64,000 nucleotides of DNA from Desmodesmus armatus (lineage: Eukaryota > Chlorophyta > Chlorophyceae > Sphaeropleales > Scenedesmaceae): positions 248,001 through 312,000 of the forward strand of contig VIIQ02000562.1 in NCBI GenBank assembly GCA_007449985.2. Direction: 5' to 3'. The position numbers were made by a program, and so were the translations under genes. Below, one piece after another: positions 47,357 to 57,447 of the stretch (positions are counted from its first letter, which is position 1; every line of letters begins with the position of its first letter). Below the pieces are notes generated by a model. It saw only the letters and a list, made by a program, of their open reading frames with translations. It was not told where the DNA came from and made no database searches.

Positions 47357-48568
47357 GAAGGAGGGAGGAGGTTGTTTTTTGAAGGGATATTTCCAACCTG
47401 GCTCATGGTTAATAATGTCCAATGTTTGACCAAACGGTCACAGGTGCTTGGAAGAACAGCGTAATGTTGATTTTATCTTTAGTAGGGCACCCTGCCCGGG
47501 CGGTTGCCAGCAACGAGGCCAAGACAACTGCAGATCTAAGTGCTGATCACCTTCCCAAGGTTGCCAAACGAGAGCAGGGAAACGCCCGCGGGCAAGCATG
47601 AAGATGATACACGCTCAAATAAATGCACAGAAAGCTTCTGTGTCTCGGATCCTGCAGAGCAGCTCTATGCTGAGACAGAGGCCAACTCACCCACTGGCTG
47701 CAGCATCCCCTGCTGCGTCACTCCAGACATCCGCATTGGAAGCCCAGACCGAGGTCATCACCAAGTAAGCCACGCTTGAAAGTAATTGATTGGGTGCAAC
47801 TGGCCCAAGGCATGGAGCGGCCATGCATCGCGGTGCCGGTGTCCAAGGGAAATTGTCACCAGCACCAAGGGGGGGGCACTCAGTAAGATGACAGCACCAT
47901 CCCACACTTGCTCCTGCAAAATTCAGTATATGTTATATATGCTATAAACATTATATTGGCCTCATTTACAAGGATTCTGGGGGGTTTTGGGGAGGGGGGG
48001 TGGGTGGGTGGTCTGGGCCTGTTTGACTTTCTTGCACAGGGTTCAGTAACTTTCTTGTCAGCAGCCCAAATGATGTGGGAAGCGGCTCTTTTAAAAGCGC
48101 ATACCAAGATCTATCCATTGCGCGTGTCTCCGTAGCCTGCCAACAAATAGTTCGTGTCTTACAGCCGACCATCACCCCACACCACATGGCCAGCAGAGGA
48201 AAACGTGCCTCATTTGCTCGACAGCTTATCGAAGGCTTATATTATGAACTTAAAGACTCATAAGAGCTGTATGAACAACGTTGTGTGCAGTGCAGCAAAG
48301 GTTTCGGGGCACAGCAGCAGATCACCGATCAGATCAAATGAACAAATGAAGCGTACAGGACCATCTGAAGGCCACCGAATGCGTACATATACTTAACTAT
48401 TCACATTAAGACACCTGGGGCGTTAAACGCAGGTTTTGGGGTGGGGTGGGGGGGTGGGTGGGTGTCTGGGGCCTGTTTGACTTTCTCGTGATGGTGTCCA
48501 GGACTTTCTTGCACGCCCCCCCCCCTGCCAGCACCAGCAAACACATCCACAGACTGAGACTTACCTAG
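47357..48568. other. intergenic stretch with two G-rich repeat copies
   Basis: About 1.2 kb. Two copies of a G-rich block followed by CCTGTTTGACTTTCT lie at about 47979-48036 and 48432-48488, with a third short match of CTTTCTTGCAC near 48511. The sequence between them is more AT-rich than most of the window (ATATGTTATATATGC near 47926). No gene was recognised; the 5' exon of the epoxide hydrolase may lie here. Confidence 0.5.
47979..48488 (+). repeat. duplicated G-rich block with quadruplex potential
   Basis: First copy: G6, T4, G4, A, G7-8, TGGGTGGGTGG then CTGGGCCTGTTTGACTTTCT. Second copy: TTTTGGGGTGGGGTGGGGGG with the same GGGTGGGTG and GCCTGTTTGACTTTCT end. Both are in direct orientation about 450 bp apart and may be ends of one repeat element. 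Confidence 0.7.
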
Positions 48569-51500
48569 CACAGGCACAACATCAGCAGTAGGCACAGCAC
48601 TGAAGTGGCACACGTGACTGGCGGATTTCCTGCTGCTGGAGCCAGGATCTCCCCGCAATCAGTCATACAGGCGAAGGCTGAGCAGTTGCAAACCGCCGGC
48701 CCTGGGGGCTGGCCAAAGGCCCTGGCGTACGCAGCAGTGTGCCTGCCACTGTGGCTCACCAGCGCAGTGCAGCTTGCTGTTGCAGCCATCACCAAGTGAG
48801 TCTCAGGCATTCATCAGGCGCAGTGTGTACTATTGCGTCAAATCCAATGGCATTAGACTCGGTGAGGTGGTGTTGGATGATGCAGCCCGAGCAAAGTCCT
48901 TGCGATGTCAGCAGCTGCACAATCCTAGACATCCTGCCAGATGCGCACTGCACATCACAAATGCGGGTGATCTTACCTAGCTGTGTGTCGCATGCTGCGC
49001 AGGCCCAGTGACGTGTTCACCCAACCAGATCCAGCGGCCTTCAAGCTGACCCCGCCCTTCCCGCTGCATGAGGAGTACCTCACAGTCAATGGCATCAAGT
49101 AAGCCTTGGATTCTGGCATCTTTGAGTGACAATGATTCAGTCAAACTCCTTGCAGCAGCCCTGGTGGACAGTGACCACAACTGCTTTTGGTTCGTCCAGC
49201 ACATCTGGCATGCCGCACACATCCTTGTGCTTGGCTGTGAGGCCAGGGCCATCACAGGTGCTGGTGCGGCACCCATGTTGCAGGTTGCACGCAGTGTCGC
49301 CTGGCCGCCAGCCTGGCAAGCCGTTGATGTTGTTCCTTCATGGCTTCCCTGAGTGCTGGTACAGCTGGCGCCACCAGATGACAGCATTTGCGCAAGACTA
49401 TGATGTCGTGGCATTTGACATGCGAGGCTACAACACGAGCGACAAGCCAAAGGTCTGCAGAGGTGCTGCGAGCTGGGCTGGCTCAGTTCCCAGAGTCTGG
49501 GAATCAGCTGCATTCCCCTGGGAGTGTTGCTTTGGATGCACAGTGTCCACCGGATAGCTGCAACAGCAGTGGGATGAAGCTCAGTGACTCACATCGTTTG
49601 AGTAGGCACACAACACAAATACAACACAAATGCAGACACAGCAGCAGGGCCAGCAGCAGGGCCAGCAGCAGGGACAGACGCAGCAACAACTGCAGCAGCA
49701 GCAGCAACAGCAGCAGGCAGCAAGCCCCCAGCAGCAGCAGGAGCAGCGACCGCCAGACCAGCCTGAGGGGTCGCCAGGGCAGCAGCAGCAGGAGGACGGG
49801 CCTCCTCCGCCTGACCCTACCCAGCCTCTGCCCCCGGGCTCTCCAGCTCATCTTATGAAGCAGCTGCAGGACGAGGTTGGTGCTATGCAGCAGTTGGGCC
49901 GCCAGGTGCAGGAGGGTCCCAATGGCCAGGACCCTCTGGTCATGAGGCTCGTCCAACAGACAGCTACCACCAGCTTGGTGCTCAGCAGCCTCCTTGAGCA
50001 GCTCCTGCAGCGCTGTGCAATGGTGCAAGGTGACACCCTGATCCTCCAGGACGACACAGACACCCTCAAGCAGAAGCTTGCACAGCTGGAACAGTCTGCA
50101 GCTCAGCGGGGCAGCAGCGATCCAACTGTGTCGGTGGCGGTGCTGGAGTCCCTGTCTGTCCAGGTTGAAGGACTGCAGGCCACCGCAGCGCTGCTGGCAG
50201 AGGAGGCTGCAGCAGCTAAGGCACAGTCGCAGGATGCCCTTAGCCGCCTGGAAAGGGCTGGCCTCAGCAGCGCCGAGGCTGCTGCACAGCTCCAGGCAGC
50301 AGCTGATAAGGGGGCGGAGGCCCACATGCAGCAGGCCAACCAGTCCACTCAGCTGGCGGCCCTGCGCGACAGGCTCACCCAGGTTGAGGAAGCCAACCAG
50401 CGCCTGCGGGAGCAGGCGGCAGCTTCTGCGCAGCATGGGGCAGTTGGGGCCTGGGCTCCAGTCGGCACGCCCCCGGACGCAGTTGCTGAGGCCATTCTCA
50501 GCGCGCGCACCATCAGCCGTACCAGCATCTTGGCTGTGACAGTGGTGTTTGAGCCGCGAGATGCAGGTGGGGCAGGCGGCAGCGGCGGTGGTGATGCAGC
50601 AGGCCCTAGCAGCAGCAGCGGCCGTGCAGCAGGTGCGGGGCAGGCAGGTGACCAGGCAGCAGCAGCGACGGGGTCCTCGGGCAGCAGCGGCACAGCACGG
50701 CAAGGTGCTGACGCAGGGGCGGGTGCTGGTGGTGGGCCCAACTCAGCCAGCAGGCGGCCTGCACGGCAGCCGATGGCCCTCTACCGTGTGCTGCTGCGCT
50801 CGCCTCAGCTGGAGGAGGTGGTGCTGGGGGGCCGCACCCGCATGGCCTTGGCTCGCCAGGGTCATCAGGTCTATGTTGAGCAGCTGCTGTCAGAGGCTGA
50901 GCGGGCGCAGCGCCGGGAGCTGGGGCCGGAAGCCAGCCGGCTGAGGGCTGAGGGGGTGAAGGTGCGCTGGAAGGGGGCTGTCCTTGAGAAGCAGGTGCGG
51001 TCACGTGGCGGTGGCCGCCCCCGGTGGGAGCAGGTGCAGCTGGCTCCCCGCGGCCCCACAGATCGCTCTGGGGGCGCACACAGGGCTAGGGCCGAGGGAG
51101 GTGCAGAGGCAGGGGCAGGGGCTGGGGCTGGCAGGCGATGAATCCACCGCATAGTGTTGCAGCAATAGATGTGAGGTTCCTTGTGCAGAATGTGGGGGGC
51201 ATGGCGGCTACTAGGATACCCAGTGTTGTGGCGCAAGAGCAGGGGTGTGACATTTACGGCTTTGTAGAGACAATGCTCGTGGAGGACACAACGCATGAGG
51301 TTCAAGGGTTGTTGCCTGGCTATGATGCTTTTCATTGTGTCCGGCCGCGGCCAAGCCGCGGCAGGCCGCATGGGGGTATCACTGTGTTTGTTAAGAGGTT
51401 CTCTGCACTGAGCATGGGCTCAGGGCTGACGGTTACCACGGACCCGAGGGAGGGCATCGTCTGGGTGGTTGTGCCAGGTTTTCAGCTTACTGTTGCCGTG

Positions 51501-54500
51501 TGTTACTTCAGCCCTCCTGGCTCTGCTGTGTATGCATCTGGGGTGGTGGATGCAGACCCCATGGCTGCCTTGTTTGCTGGGCTGTCTGCAGCAGAGGCCA
51601 GAGGCCACAAGCATTTGGTTCTTGGGGACCTGAACATGCGCATTGGCAGATTGAGTTGTGACGTGCCCTCTAATCTTGCGGTTCCCCCAGGTCTCAATGA
51701 CCCGTCAGTTCTCCCGACCTTACACCATTTGAGGTGTGTACCTTCCTACAGGCGCTCTATGGACATGTCTGTACCCAGCCGCCCTCGGGCGCTGGAGTTT
51801 ATGAATGGTCTGTTTGCTGTCTCCTCGGTTGTGCTCAATGGTAGGACCCATGGGGATGTGGAAGGGGCCTTCACCTGTTATGCCAATCCCATGGGTGAGC
51901 AGTCAGTGGGTGCCAGTGTGGTTGATCTGGCCTGTGCCTCCACCTCCTTGTATCGTCATGTGCAGTCCTTCCGGGTCCTGCCTTACAAGGCGTCAGCCTC
52001 CAAGGACCACTGTGGTCTCTATGTGTCACTCACCGACCTGCCCAGGCGGTGTCATGAGGTGCCTCGCAGGGGGGGCCGGTGCAGGGTGCACCGTCCCACC
52101 TCAGGGTCTGGCTACACTAGCGCCCTTGTGCGTCAAGCGGACTGTTTTCAGGCTATGTTACAGTCTTGGCAGGCAGGTGGTGTGAGTGTTGAGTGTGCGT
52201 TGCGGCAGTTTTCAGATCAATTGGTTTCGTGTGCGGGAGGTGACAGAGAGCAGCCTGCCCCTGCCCAACCCGGCCACGGGCGCAGGGACCAGCCGTGGTA
52301 TGATGCTGACTGTAGGCGGCTTTCTGGGGAATTGGATGGGGCATGGGCTGCCTGGCATGCAAGCAGAGGGGGTGTGTATGGCTCTCAGGCCGGGTGCCCT
52401 GTTGCACGGAATGCCTTGGAGGCGGCTCGACGTGAGTACAAGAGCTGTTGTAAGCGCAAAAAGCGGGAGCATGCAATGCGTGTGCAGATTGATATGCTGG
52501 GCACCTACTTTGGGCACACCCAGAAGGACTACTGGCATGTGTTTTTTGGGGATAGGCGCCCGCAAACACCTTTGTCGGACGTGGCGGCTTGGACGGACTA
52601 TTTTAGGGTCCTGTTGGGGGCGGCACCCCATCCACAGGCCCTGTCTGTCGATGAGGTCGCTCTCAAGCAGCAGCTGTACGCAGCAGCCCCTCGGGGTCAG
52701 GAGGCAGCCATGGCTGCACTTAACGCTGATGTCACCCTGGCTGAGGTGGAACAATGCATGGCGCTCCCGGCCGGCAAAGCCCCTGATGCTCAGGGGCTGA
52801 CTGGAGAGCTCTTAAGGCTGGCCGCTGCCCCTGTCCGTGATACAGGTTCGAGTGGTGACCCTCTGCCGGCCTGTCCTGTCGTTGTTGAGTGTGCACAGTG
52901 GTTGCTGCAGGCCATGTTCTCTAATGCTTGTGTCCCGGAGGTTATGCGCACCAGCAAGTTGGTCCCCGTGCCGAAGTCGCTGAGCCCTGCTGCCCTGGCA
53001 GTACGGGACCAGTACAGAGGTATCTCTGTGTCACCTGTCTTTTCCCGCATGTTGGATCGCTTCTTGAATCAGCGCTTTGAGCGGTTGGCGTCACTCCTGT
53101 CACTTCGGGCTCCCACCCAGTGTGGCTTTAGGCCGGGCCATGGCACACTAGATGCCATCTTCACGCTGCAGCATCTGATCAGTGTGGCGCAGCATCGCCG
53201 CCGTCGCTTGTATGTGGTCTTTGTGGACTTTAAGAAGGCTTTTGACAAGGTTAGGAGGGACCTGTTGTTGGAGCGATGTCGACAGTTGGGTGTGCATGGC
53301 CCCTTTCTGGACATGTTGGTGGCGTTGTATGATCGGGTGTGCTGTCAGGTGGCAGTCAATGGGGAGCTTGGGGACGCCTTCCCCACAGTGTCTGGCACAA
53401 AGCAGGGGAGTGAGCTGAGCCCCCTCTTGTTCGGCCTGTTTATTGAGTTGCTGCATTACCTGATCAGGCTCAAGTTGCCGGGGGCAGGGCCAGTGCTGAG
53501 TGGACTTAAGGTGCCTGACGTGATGTATGCTGACGACGTGGGGTTGCTCAGCTTCGAGGCCTGCGAGATACAGCAGATCGTGGATGTGCTTGATGTCTTC
53601 TGCACATTGTTTGATATGGAGGTGAACCTTGCGCCGCACAAGACTTGTGTCGTGTGTTTCCGCCCGCAACACTTGAGGGTGCCTGCAGGGTTTCGCCTTG
53701 TGTTTCGGGGCCGTGAAATTGCGCTGCAATCAGAGTACGTGTATCTGGGCGTGCGTGTGCATGCCACTCGGGGGCTTCTGGGGGCGTCGGACGCGCTGGC
53801 AGTTTCCGGCAGCAAAGCCATGCATGCCATGCTGACGCGCTGTCGTCGGGCTTGCCTCACCCAGTTTGACATCAAGTGCAGAATGTTTGATATTTTGGTC
53901 GAGCCTGTGTTGTCATATGCGTCGCATATCTGGGGCCCGGCAATGTTTGTGAAGCGCCTGCACTCCGCACCGTACGACACACAAGCCGAGAGTGTGCACA
54001 CCTCGTTCCTGAGGATCATGACAGGATCCATCAAAGGGGTTGCCAAGGATGTATTATACCGGGACCTGCACCGCATTCCCGTCATGTACCACTGGGTAGT
54101 CCTGGCTGCGCGGTGGTGGACCAAGCTGTCGGATTCGCGTGATGAGGAGCCCAGGTCACTGGCCAGTTGTGTGTGGCGCGAGGACGTTATGTTGGCCTTG
54201 GATGGCTGTCAGCGTTGCTGGTCGTATGGTGTGTTGCACACTATGTCTGGCTTGCAGCTCCTTGATAGTAGCTGGCGGCAGCAGCCTTTGGAGTGGGTGT
54301 TGCAGCAGCGGTGGCAGGAGTCAGCTGTGCAGGCTGCCTTGGCTGGCCTGTTCCGTGATAGGTGGCAGGGTCTTACAGAAGGCAGCCCTCGCACTGCACC
54401 GTCTGCCGGCATTCACAGGCTTACACACCATGCATGGGTATACCCTCTTGACCCTGGCTTTGATCCTTTCTCTAGAGACCATGCAGCCCCGCATATGAAG

Positions 54501-56542
54501 TTGTGCTTGTCTTTCAACGTGGCACAAAACCTGGCGCAGTTGCGTGTTGGCTCTGCACATCTTGAAATTGAGCAGGGTCGCAAGCGTAGGGAGTCTGTCC
54601 CAAGGGCGGATCGCATCTGTCGTTTGTGCTCTGGTCAGGACGCTTCGCTGGCCAACCGCGCTGCTGTGCTGGCCCGTACTGGCACCAGCAACAATGTTGA
54701 AGATCTAAAGCACTTCATTCTTGAATGTCCCGTGTATGATGATCTGCGCACCGCCTGCCCAGCCTTTGCTGACCCGGCTTCAGTCCAGTTGGGTGACCAA
54801 GATTGTGTTGCTACTGTGTTTCAACATGCCGAACAGTCGGCCCTGGCACACACTTTGTACAAAATGAAAGTGCGCAGAGCACGCTTGCTTGGCCTTACTA
54901 TGGGTATTTGACTGACTTTGTTCTGTTTCTTGTGTCCACACTGGTATAGTTGCCTGCCCTCATCTCTGCACACAATAGGTTCCTAGCATGGCTGGCACTT
55001 GCTGCAATTCTGGTGGTTCTGCCTTCTTTGGTCAACCCGGTGTAGGTGGTGCAAACCACCGCAGGGGAGACAACTTATGAGGTTCACCTGGCTCGATCCT
55101 GGTGGGCAATGCCATTGTTGTTTGGCGAAAATGTCCATGTAACATACTCCCCCAAATAGGCACCTGCATATGCTGTATCTGAATGTCCCTTGGATGCCAC
55201 TTGCTGCAGGGTATTGCCAGCTATCAGATTGACGTATTGGCCTCCGATGTCAAGGCAGTTGTGTCAGCCCTGGGCCACAGCAACTGCACCCTCGTGGCAC
55301 ATGACTGGGGAGGCGTGGTAGCATGGGCAACTGCAGGCATGTATGGTCAGGAGCTTGTGGAGCGACTGATCGTCATGGGGCTGCCACATGTTGGTGTGTC
55401 GTCCACCAACATGTCGGGCAAGCAGTACATGAGGAGCCTGTACATCATGACCTTCCAGGTGTGCTGGTTATGGAGTGCAATCGATGACAGTGCCAGGCTG
55501 GAAATGTGTGCCAATTGATGACTGCGCACAGGCCTGCATGTGCCACCCCCAGTGTATAAAAGGAGCTGCCACTGCCACTTGAGGACTGCTGGAAATGCGC
55601 CATGCAGCAAAGGCAGATGGTGTGCAAAAAGGAGGTTGGGCATGGCTACGCCAATGCCTGCGTAGCCGCTATGCAGATATTGGCGCGGCAATGCCCAACC
55701 TCCTTTTTGCACACCACCTGCCCTTGCTGCACTGCGCAATCCCAGCAGCCCTCAAGTTGCAGGCATGCACATCACAAGATAGAAACCAAGCACGTGTATG
55801 CTGCCACATATCAGGATAAAGCAAGCAGTCATGGTGGCTGCTTGAAGGTCAACAGGAGGCTGGTGCCTGTGCTGGTTGCCATGTGCCTGCAGGCCCCCTG
55901 GCTGCCTGAGAAGCTGTTCACCGCTGGCAATGCCAAGGTCATGCACAAGGCATTTGTTGAGGCACCCATGGGCGTCAAGAATGCTGCCGCTTTCAGTGAA
56001 GCAGACCTTGACTGGTTCCGTGCCAGCTTCTGCCAGCCTGGTGCTGCCCAAAGCACCTTCAACTACTACAGGGCATTTGTGCGCTGGCAGCTGTTTGGCG
56101 ACTCGAATGGCCCTGTTTGGAGGTGAGCAGGCAGCACACACCAGATGCATGTGAGTCACCAGGCCGCAGTTGCATGGTTGTCCTGACAATGTGGCGTGTG
56201 ACATTGTGTGCCGCACTGACACAGGCATGGTTGGCACAACTCCGGGTGAAAGGCCGTCCAGTCGTCTGTTTGTTGATATGACAAGGCGCTGAAGTGCCAA
56301 CTGTTCGGGTGATTGCTGCCTGCAGTGCTTTGCGTCGCCAGCTGGAGATGCCTGTGCTGGTGCTGCATGGTGACAGTGACCCAGCACTGGGTGTGGAGCT
56401 GCTGGATGGCATCGAGGCAGCTGTGCCGCGCAGCACCGTCGAGGTGTTGAGCAACTGCTCACATTGGGTCCAGCAGGACTACCCTGTGCTGGTGAATAAG
56501 CTGATGCAGGACTGGCTGGCAGCACAGGGAAAGCAGCAGTAG
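48569..56542 (+). CDS. membrane-anchored epoxide hydrolase (EPHX4-like alpha/beta hydrolase), 5' exon not found
   Basis: Exons ending 48795, then 49003-49098, 49284-49452, 55210-55458, 55893-56122 and 56326-56542 are all in phase (about 380 residues visible). The first mapped exon is open from 48569 but has no ATG, so a 5' exon or other start is missing. It encodes a hydrophobic helix ([20 protein letters not shown]), an N-terminal anchor. The hydrolase domain follows: [29 protein letters not shown], nucleophile HDWGG (Asp codon 55303), [17 protein letters not shown] (acid Asp codon 56378) and [11 protein letters not shown] (His codon 56462). The family opens epoxides by way of an Asp ester; EPHX4-type members sit in the ER membrane (family knowledge). 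The third mapped intron, 49453-55209, is 5.76 kb because a LINE has inserted; the next intron contains a long hairpin. All catalytic residues are intact. Confidence 0.85.
49630..51141 (+). CDS. LINE ORF1, RNA-binding/coiled-coil protein
   Basis: 503 residues, ATG at 49630. Residues 1-75 are almost pure Gln/Pro (polyQ from CAG repeats). About 80-275 is strongly helical with heptad-like Leu/Ala spacing ([35 protein letters not shown]), a probable trimer-type coiled coil. About 295-310 has a strand pattern ([12 protein letters not shown]), then a Gly/Ser/Ala linker, and the last 130 residues ([47 protein letters not shown]) form a basic alpha/beta domain like the C-terminal domain of L1 ORF1p (inference). 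ORF1 proteins bind element RNA and chaperone nucleic acids (family knowledge). No CCHC knuckle is present. The stop TGA overlaps the ORF2 start. Confidence 0.75.
   Translation: MQTQQQGQQQGQQQGQTQQQLQQQQQQQQAASPQQQQEQRPPDQPEGSPGQQQQEDGPPPPDPTQPLPPGSPAHLMKQLQDEVGAMQQLGRQVQEGPNGQDPLVMRLVQQTATTSLVLSSLLEQLLQRCAMVQGDTLILQDDTDTLKQKLAQLEQSAAQRGSSDPTVSVAVLESLSVQVEGLQATAALLAEEAAAAKAQSQDALSRLERAGLSSAEAAAQLQAAADKGAEAHMQQANQSTQLAALRDRLTQVEEANQRLREQAAASAQHGAVGAWAPVGTPPDAVAEAILSARTISRTSILAVTVVFEPRDAGGAGGSGGGDAAGPSSSSGRAAGAGQAGDQAAAATGSSGSSGTARQGADAGAGAGGGPNSASRRPARQPMALYRVLLRSPQLEEVVLGGRTRMALARQGHQVYVEQLLSEAERAQRRELGPEASRLRAEGVKVRWKGAVLEKQVRSRGGGRPRWEQVQLAPRGPTDRSGGAHRARAEGGAEAGAGAGAGRR
51138..54911 (+). 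CDS. LINE ORF2, endonuclease and reverse transcriptase
   Basis: 1,257 residues with no frameshift. N-terminal endonuclease of the exonuclease/endonuclease/phosphatase fold: [14 protein letters not shown] (Glu), [11 protein letters not shown] (Asp164, Asn166) and [10 protein letters not shown] (Asp-His). The reverse transcriptase has [43 protein letters not shown] (first catalytic Asp), [17 protein letters not shown] and [10 protein letters not shown] (Asp799-Asp800). A thumb-like region and a C-terminal Cys/His cluster follow (CRLC about 40 residues before HFILECPVY), as in many LINE ORF2 proteins. The enzyme nicks target DNA and primes cDNA from the nick (family knowledge). No RNase H domain was recognised. 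All catalytic residues look intact, so the protein may be active. Translation probably depends on the ATGA overlap with ORF1. Confidence 0.93.
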   Translation: MNPPHSVAAIDVRFLVQNVGGMAATRIPSVVAQEQGCDIYGFVETMLVEDTTHEVQGLLPGYDAFHCVRPRPSRGRPHGGITVFVKRFSALSMGSGLTVTTDPREGIVWVVVPGFQLTVAVCYFSPPGSAVYASGVVDADPMAALFAGLSAAEARGHKHLVLGDLNMRIGRLSCDVPSNLAVPPGLNDPSVLPTLHHLRCVPSYRRSMDMSVPSRPRALEFMNGLFAVSSVVLNGRTHGDVEGAFTCYANPMGEQSVGASVVDLACASTSLYRHVQSFRVLPYKASASKDHCGLYVSLTDLPRRCHEVPRRGGRCRVHRPTSGSGYTSALVRQADCFQAMLQSWQAGGVSVECALRQFSDQLVSCAGGDREQPAPAQPGHGRRDQPWYDADCRRLSGELDGAWAAWHASRGGVYGSQAGCPVARNALEAARREYKSCCKRKKREHAMRVQIDMLGTYFGHTQKDYWHVFFGDRRPQTPLSDVAAWTDYFRVLLGAAPHPQALSVDEVALKQQLYAAAPRGQEAAMAALNADVTLAEVEQCMALPAGKAPDAQGLTGELLRLAAAPVRDTGSSGDPLPACPVVVECAQWLLQAMFSNACVPEVMRTSKLVPVPKSLSPAALAVRDQYRGISVSPVFSRMLDRFLNQRFERLASLLSLRAPTQCGFRPGHGTLDAIFTLQHLISVAQHRRRRLYVVFVDFKKAFDKVRRDLLLERCRQLGVHGPFLDMLVALYDRVCCQVAVNGELGDAFPTVSGTKQGSELSPLLFGLFIELLHYLIRLKLPGAGPVLSGLKVPDVMYADDVGLLSFEACEIQQIVDVLDVFCTLFDMEVNLAPHKTCVVCFRPQHLRVPAGFRLVFRGREIALQSEYVYLGVRVHATRGLLGASDALAVSGSKAMHAMLTRCRRACLTQFDIKCRMFDILVEPVLSYASHIWGPAMFVKRLHSAPYDTQAESVHTSFLRIMTGSIKGVAKDVLYRDLHRIPVMYHWVVLAARWWTKLSDSRDEEPRSLASCVWREDVMLALDGCQRCWSYGVLHTMSGLQLLDSSWRQQPLEWVLQQRWQESAVQAALAGLFRDRWQGLTEGSPRTAPSAGIHRLTHHAWVYPLDPGFDPFSRDHAAPHMKLCLSFNVAQNLAQLRVGSAHLEIEQGRKRRESVPRADRICRLCSGQDASLANRAAVLARTGTSNNVEDLKHFILECPVYDDLRTACPAFADPASVQLGDQDCVATVFQHAEQSALAHTLYKMKVRRARLLGLTMGI
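55045..55060 (+). other. stem-loop in the LINE 3' UTR
   Basis: GGTGGT-GCAA-ACCACC: a perfect 6-bp stem closed by a GCAA (GNRA-type) tetraloop, about 130 nt after the ORF2 stop. Some LINEs need a 3' stem-loop for recognition by their reverse transcriptase (family knowledge); that this one does so is inference. Confidence 0.45.
55579..55755. repeat. long imperfect inverted repeat (foldback), about 89-bp arms
   Basis: Arms meet at about 55667 with almost no spacer. The arms agree at about 85 percent by eye, with a perfect run of about 26 bp (TGGTGTGCAAAAAGGAGGTT plus GGGCAT) and its complement near 55690-55715. Both strands therefore encode similar short peptides, which are artefacts. It lies in the 434-bp intron 55459-55892 of the epoxide hydrolase and would fold into a hairpin of about 177 nt in the transcript. 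It may be a MITE/foldback element or a small-RNA precursor. Confidence 0.85.
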
Positions 56543-57447
56543 GCAGCAGTGACGCAATAAGCAGTGATTGGCAGCGGCCGATTGTCAGGCCCTGGCACAC
56601 TTCAGGCTGCTGGGTTGAAGTTACCAACTTGTGAGGGGTGCATGCATGCAAATCGGTCGCACTCATGATATACGCATTGAGCAGGATGTTGTGTGTGGTT
56701 GGCTGTAGTTGGCTGTGCAATTGGCAACAGCCAATCGTGCTGTTCTCTCGCTCAAAGTGCGGCAGAGATTGAATTATTTTGTTTGTGCCCTACTGATGCA
56801 ATCTGTTGGCAGCAGCTCTGGCATCAAGCAGTGTCGGTGTTCCAGTTCTGCGTCTGGCAGTGGTGCTGAGGTTGACAGCCTGTACGGGTGAGGCATCTTG
56901 GCGGTGGCGATGTACCGCTGGCAAATTTATCGTGCCCTTGCCGCAGCATGGCACAGCACAGCCATACGTGCTCACCAACAAGCTGATGACTTTCGTGAGG
57001 CTCTGTGCACAGGTGCAGGTAGTTTGTGTGATGTTGTTTCTAGATGTGCAATTTCGAGGCGGTCTTGGCTGGTTGGGCCAAGCCATGCCATCGTGTTGGA
57101 CTGCCAAGCTCAGCTTTAGCTGCAGGCCATTCATGATGGGCCGTCATCATAGCCCAGCATGATGGCTGTATCAGTAATACGTTAACTAATGCGCTGAATC
57201 ACAACAAAGAGAATGCTGTACGCTTCCTGTCGTGAACCTGGCAGTTTGCAACGGCAACTTTGAACCGATCAGGGCAGAACCGATACGATACCATGGTGCC
57301 CAAGCCCCCAACGATGCTGTATGTGCTTTCTGCAGCTTGGTTGATTGCTCTGCTGGCACCCACGCCGTTGGCACTCACCGTCTTCTGTCCAAGGACAGTA
57401 CATGCTGAGCAGCTGTAGCTTCGTGCCCATGTAGCTGTACCAGCACC
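56543..57447. other. intergenic stretch between two plus-strand genes
   Basis: About 900 bp holding the 3' UTR of the epoxide hydrolase and the promoter of the kinase-like gene. A frame at 56806-57162 is open for 118 codons but has no domain and no good splice links, so it is not called. No repeats of note. Confidence 0.5.

Larger units (their letters stand above)
49540..55189 (+). mobile_element. full-length APE-type non-LTR retrotransposon (LINE) inside an intron
   Basis: Two long intact ORFs (ORF1 at 49630, ORF2 to 54911) fill an intron of the epoxide hydrolase in the same orientation as the gene. ORF2 carries an apurinic-type endonuclease and a reverse transcriptase, and no LTRs are seen, so it is a LINE. 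No poly(A) tail is visible; the 3' UTR of about 280 bp has a small hairpin. The ends given follow a candidate 8-bp flank TTGGATGC at 49532-49539 and 55190-55197, which may be the target duplication but could be chance. The lack of stops in about 5.3 kb of coding sequence suggests a recent insertion. Clade (L1/Tx1-like or other) cannot be fixed without a phylogeny. Confidence 0.85.

Noticed and set aside
55595..55819. Open frames on both strands with similar peptides in the epoxide hydrolase intron
   Set aside because: They are mirror images caused by the inverted repeat and are not evidence for a protein.
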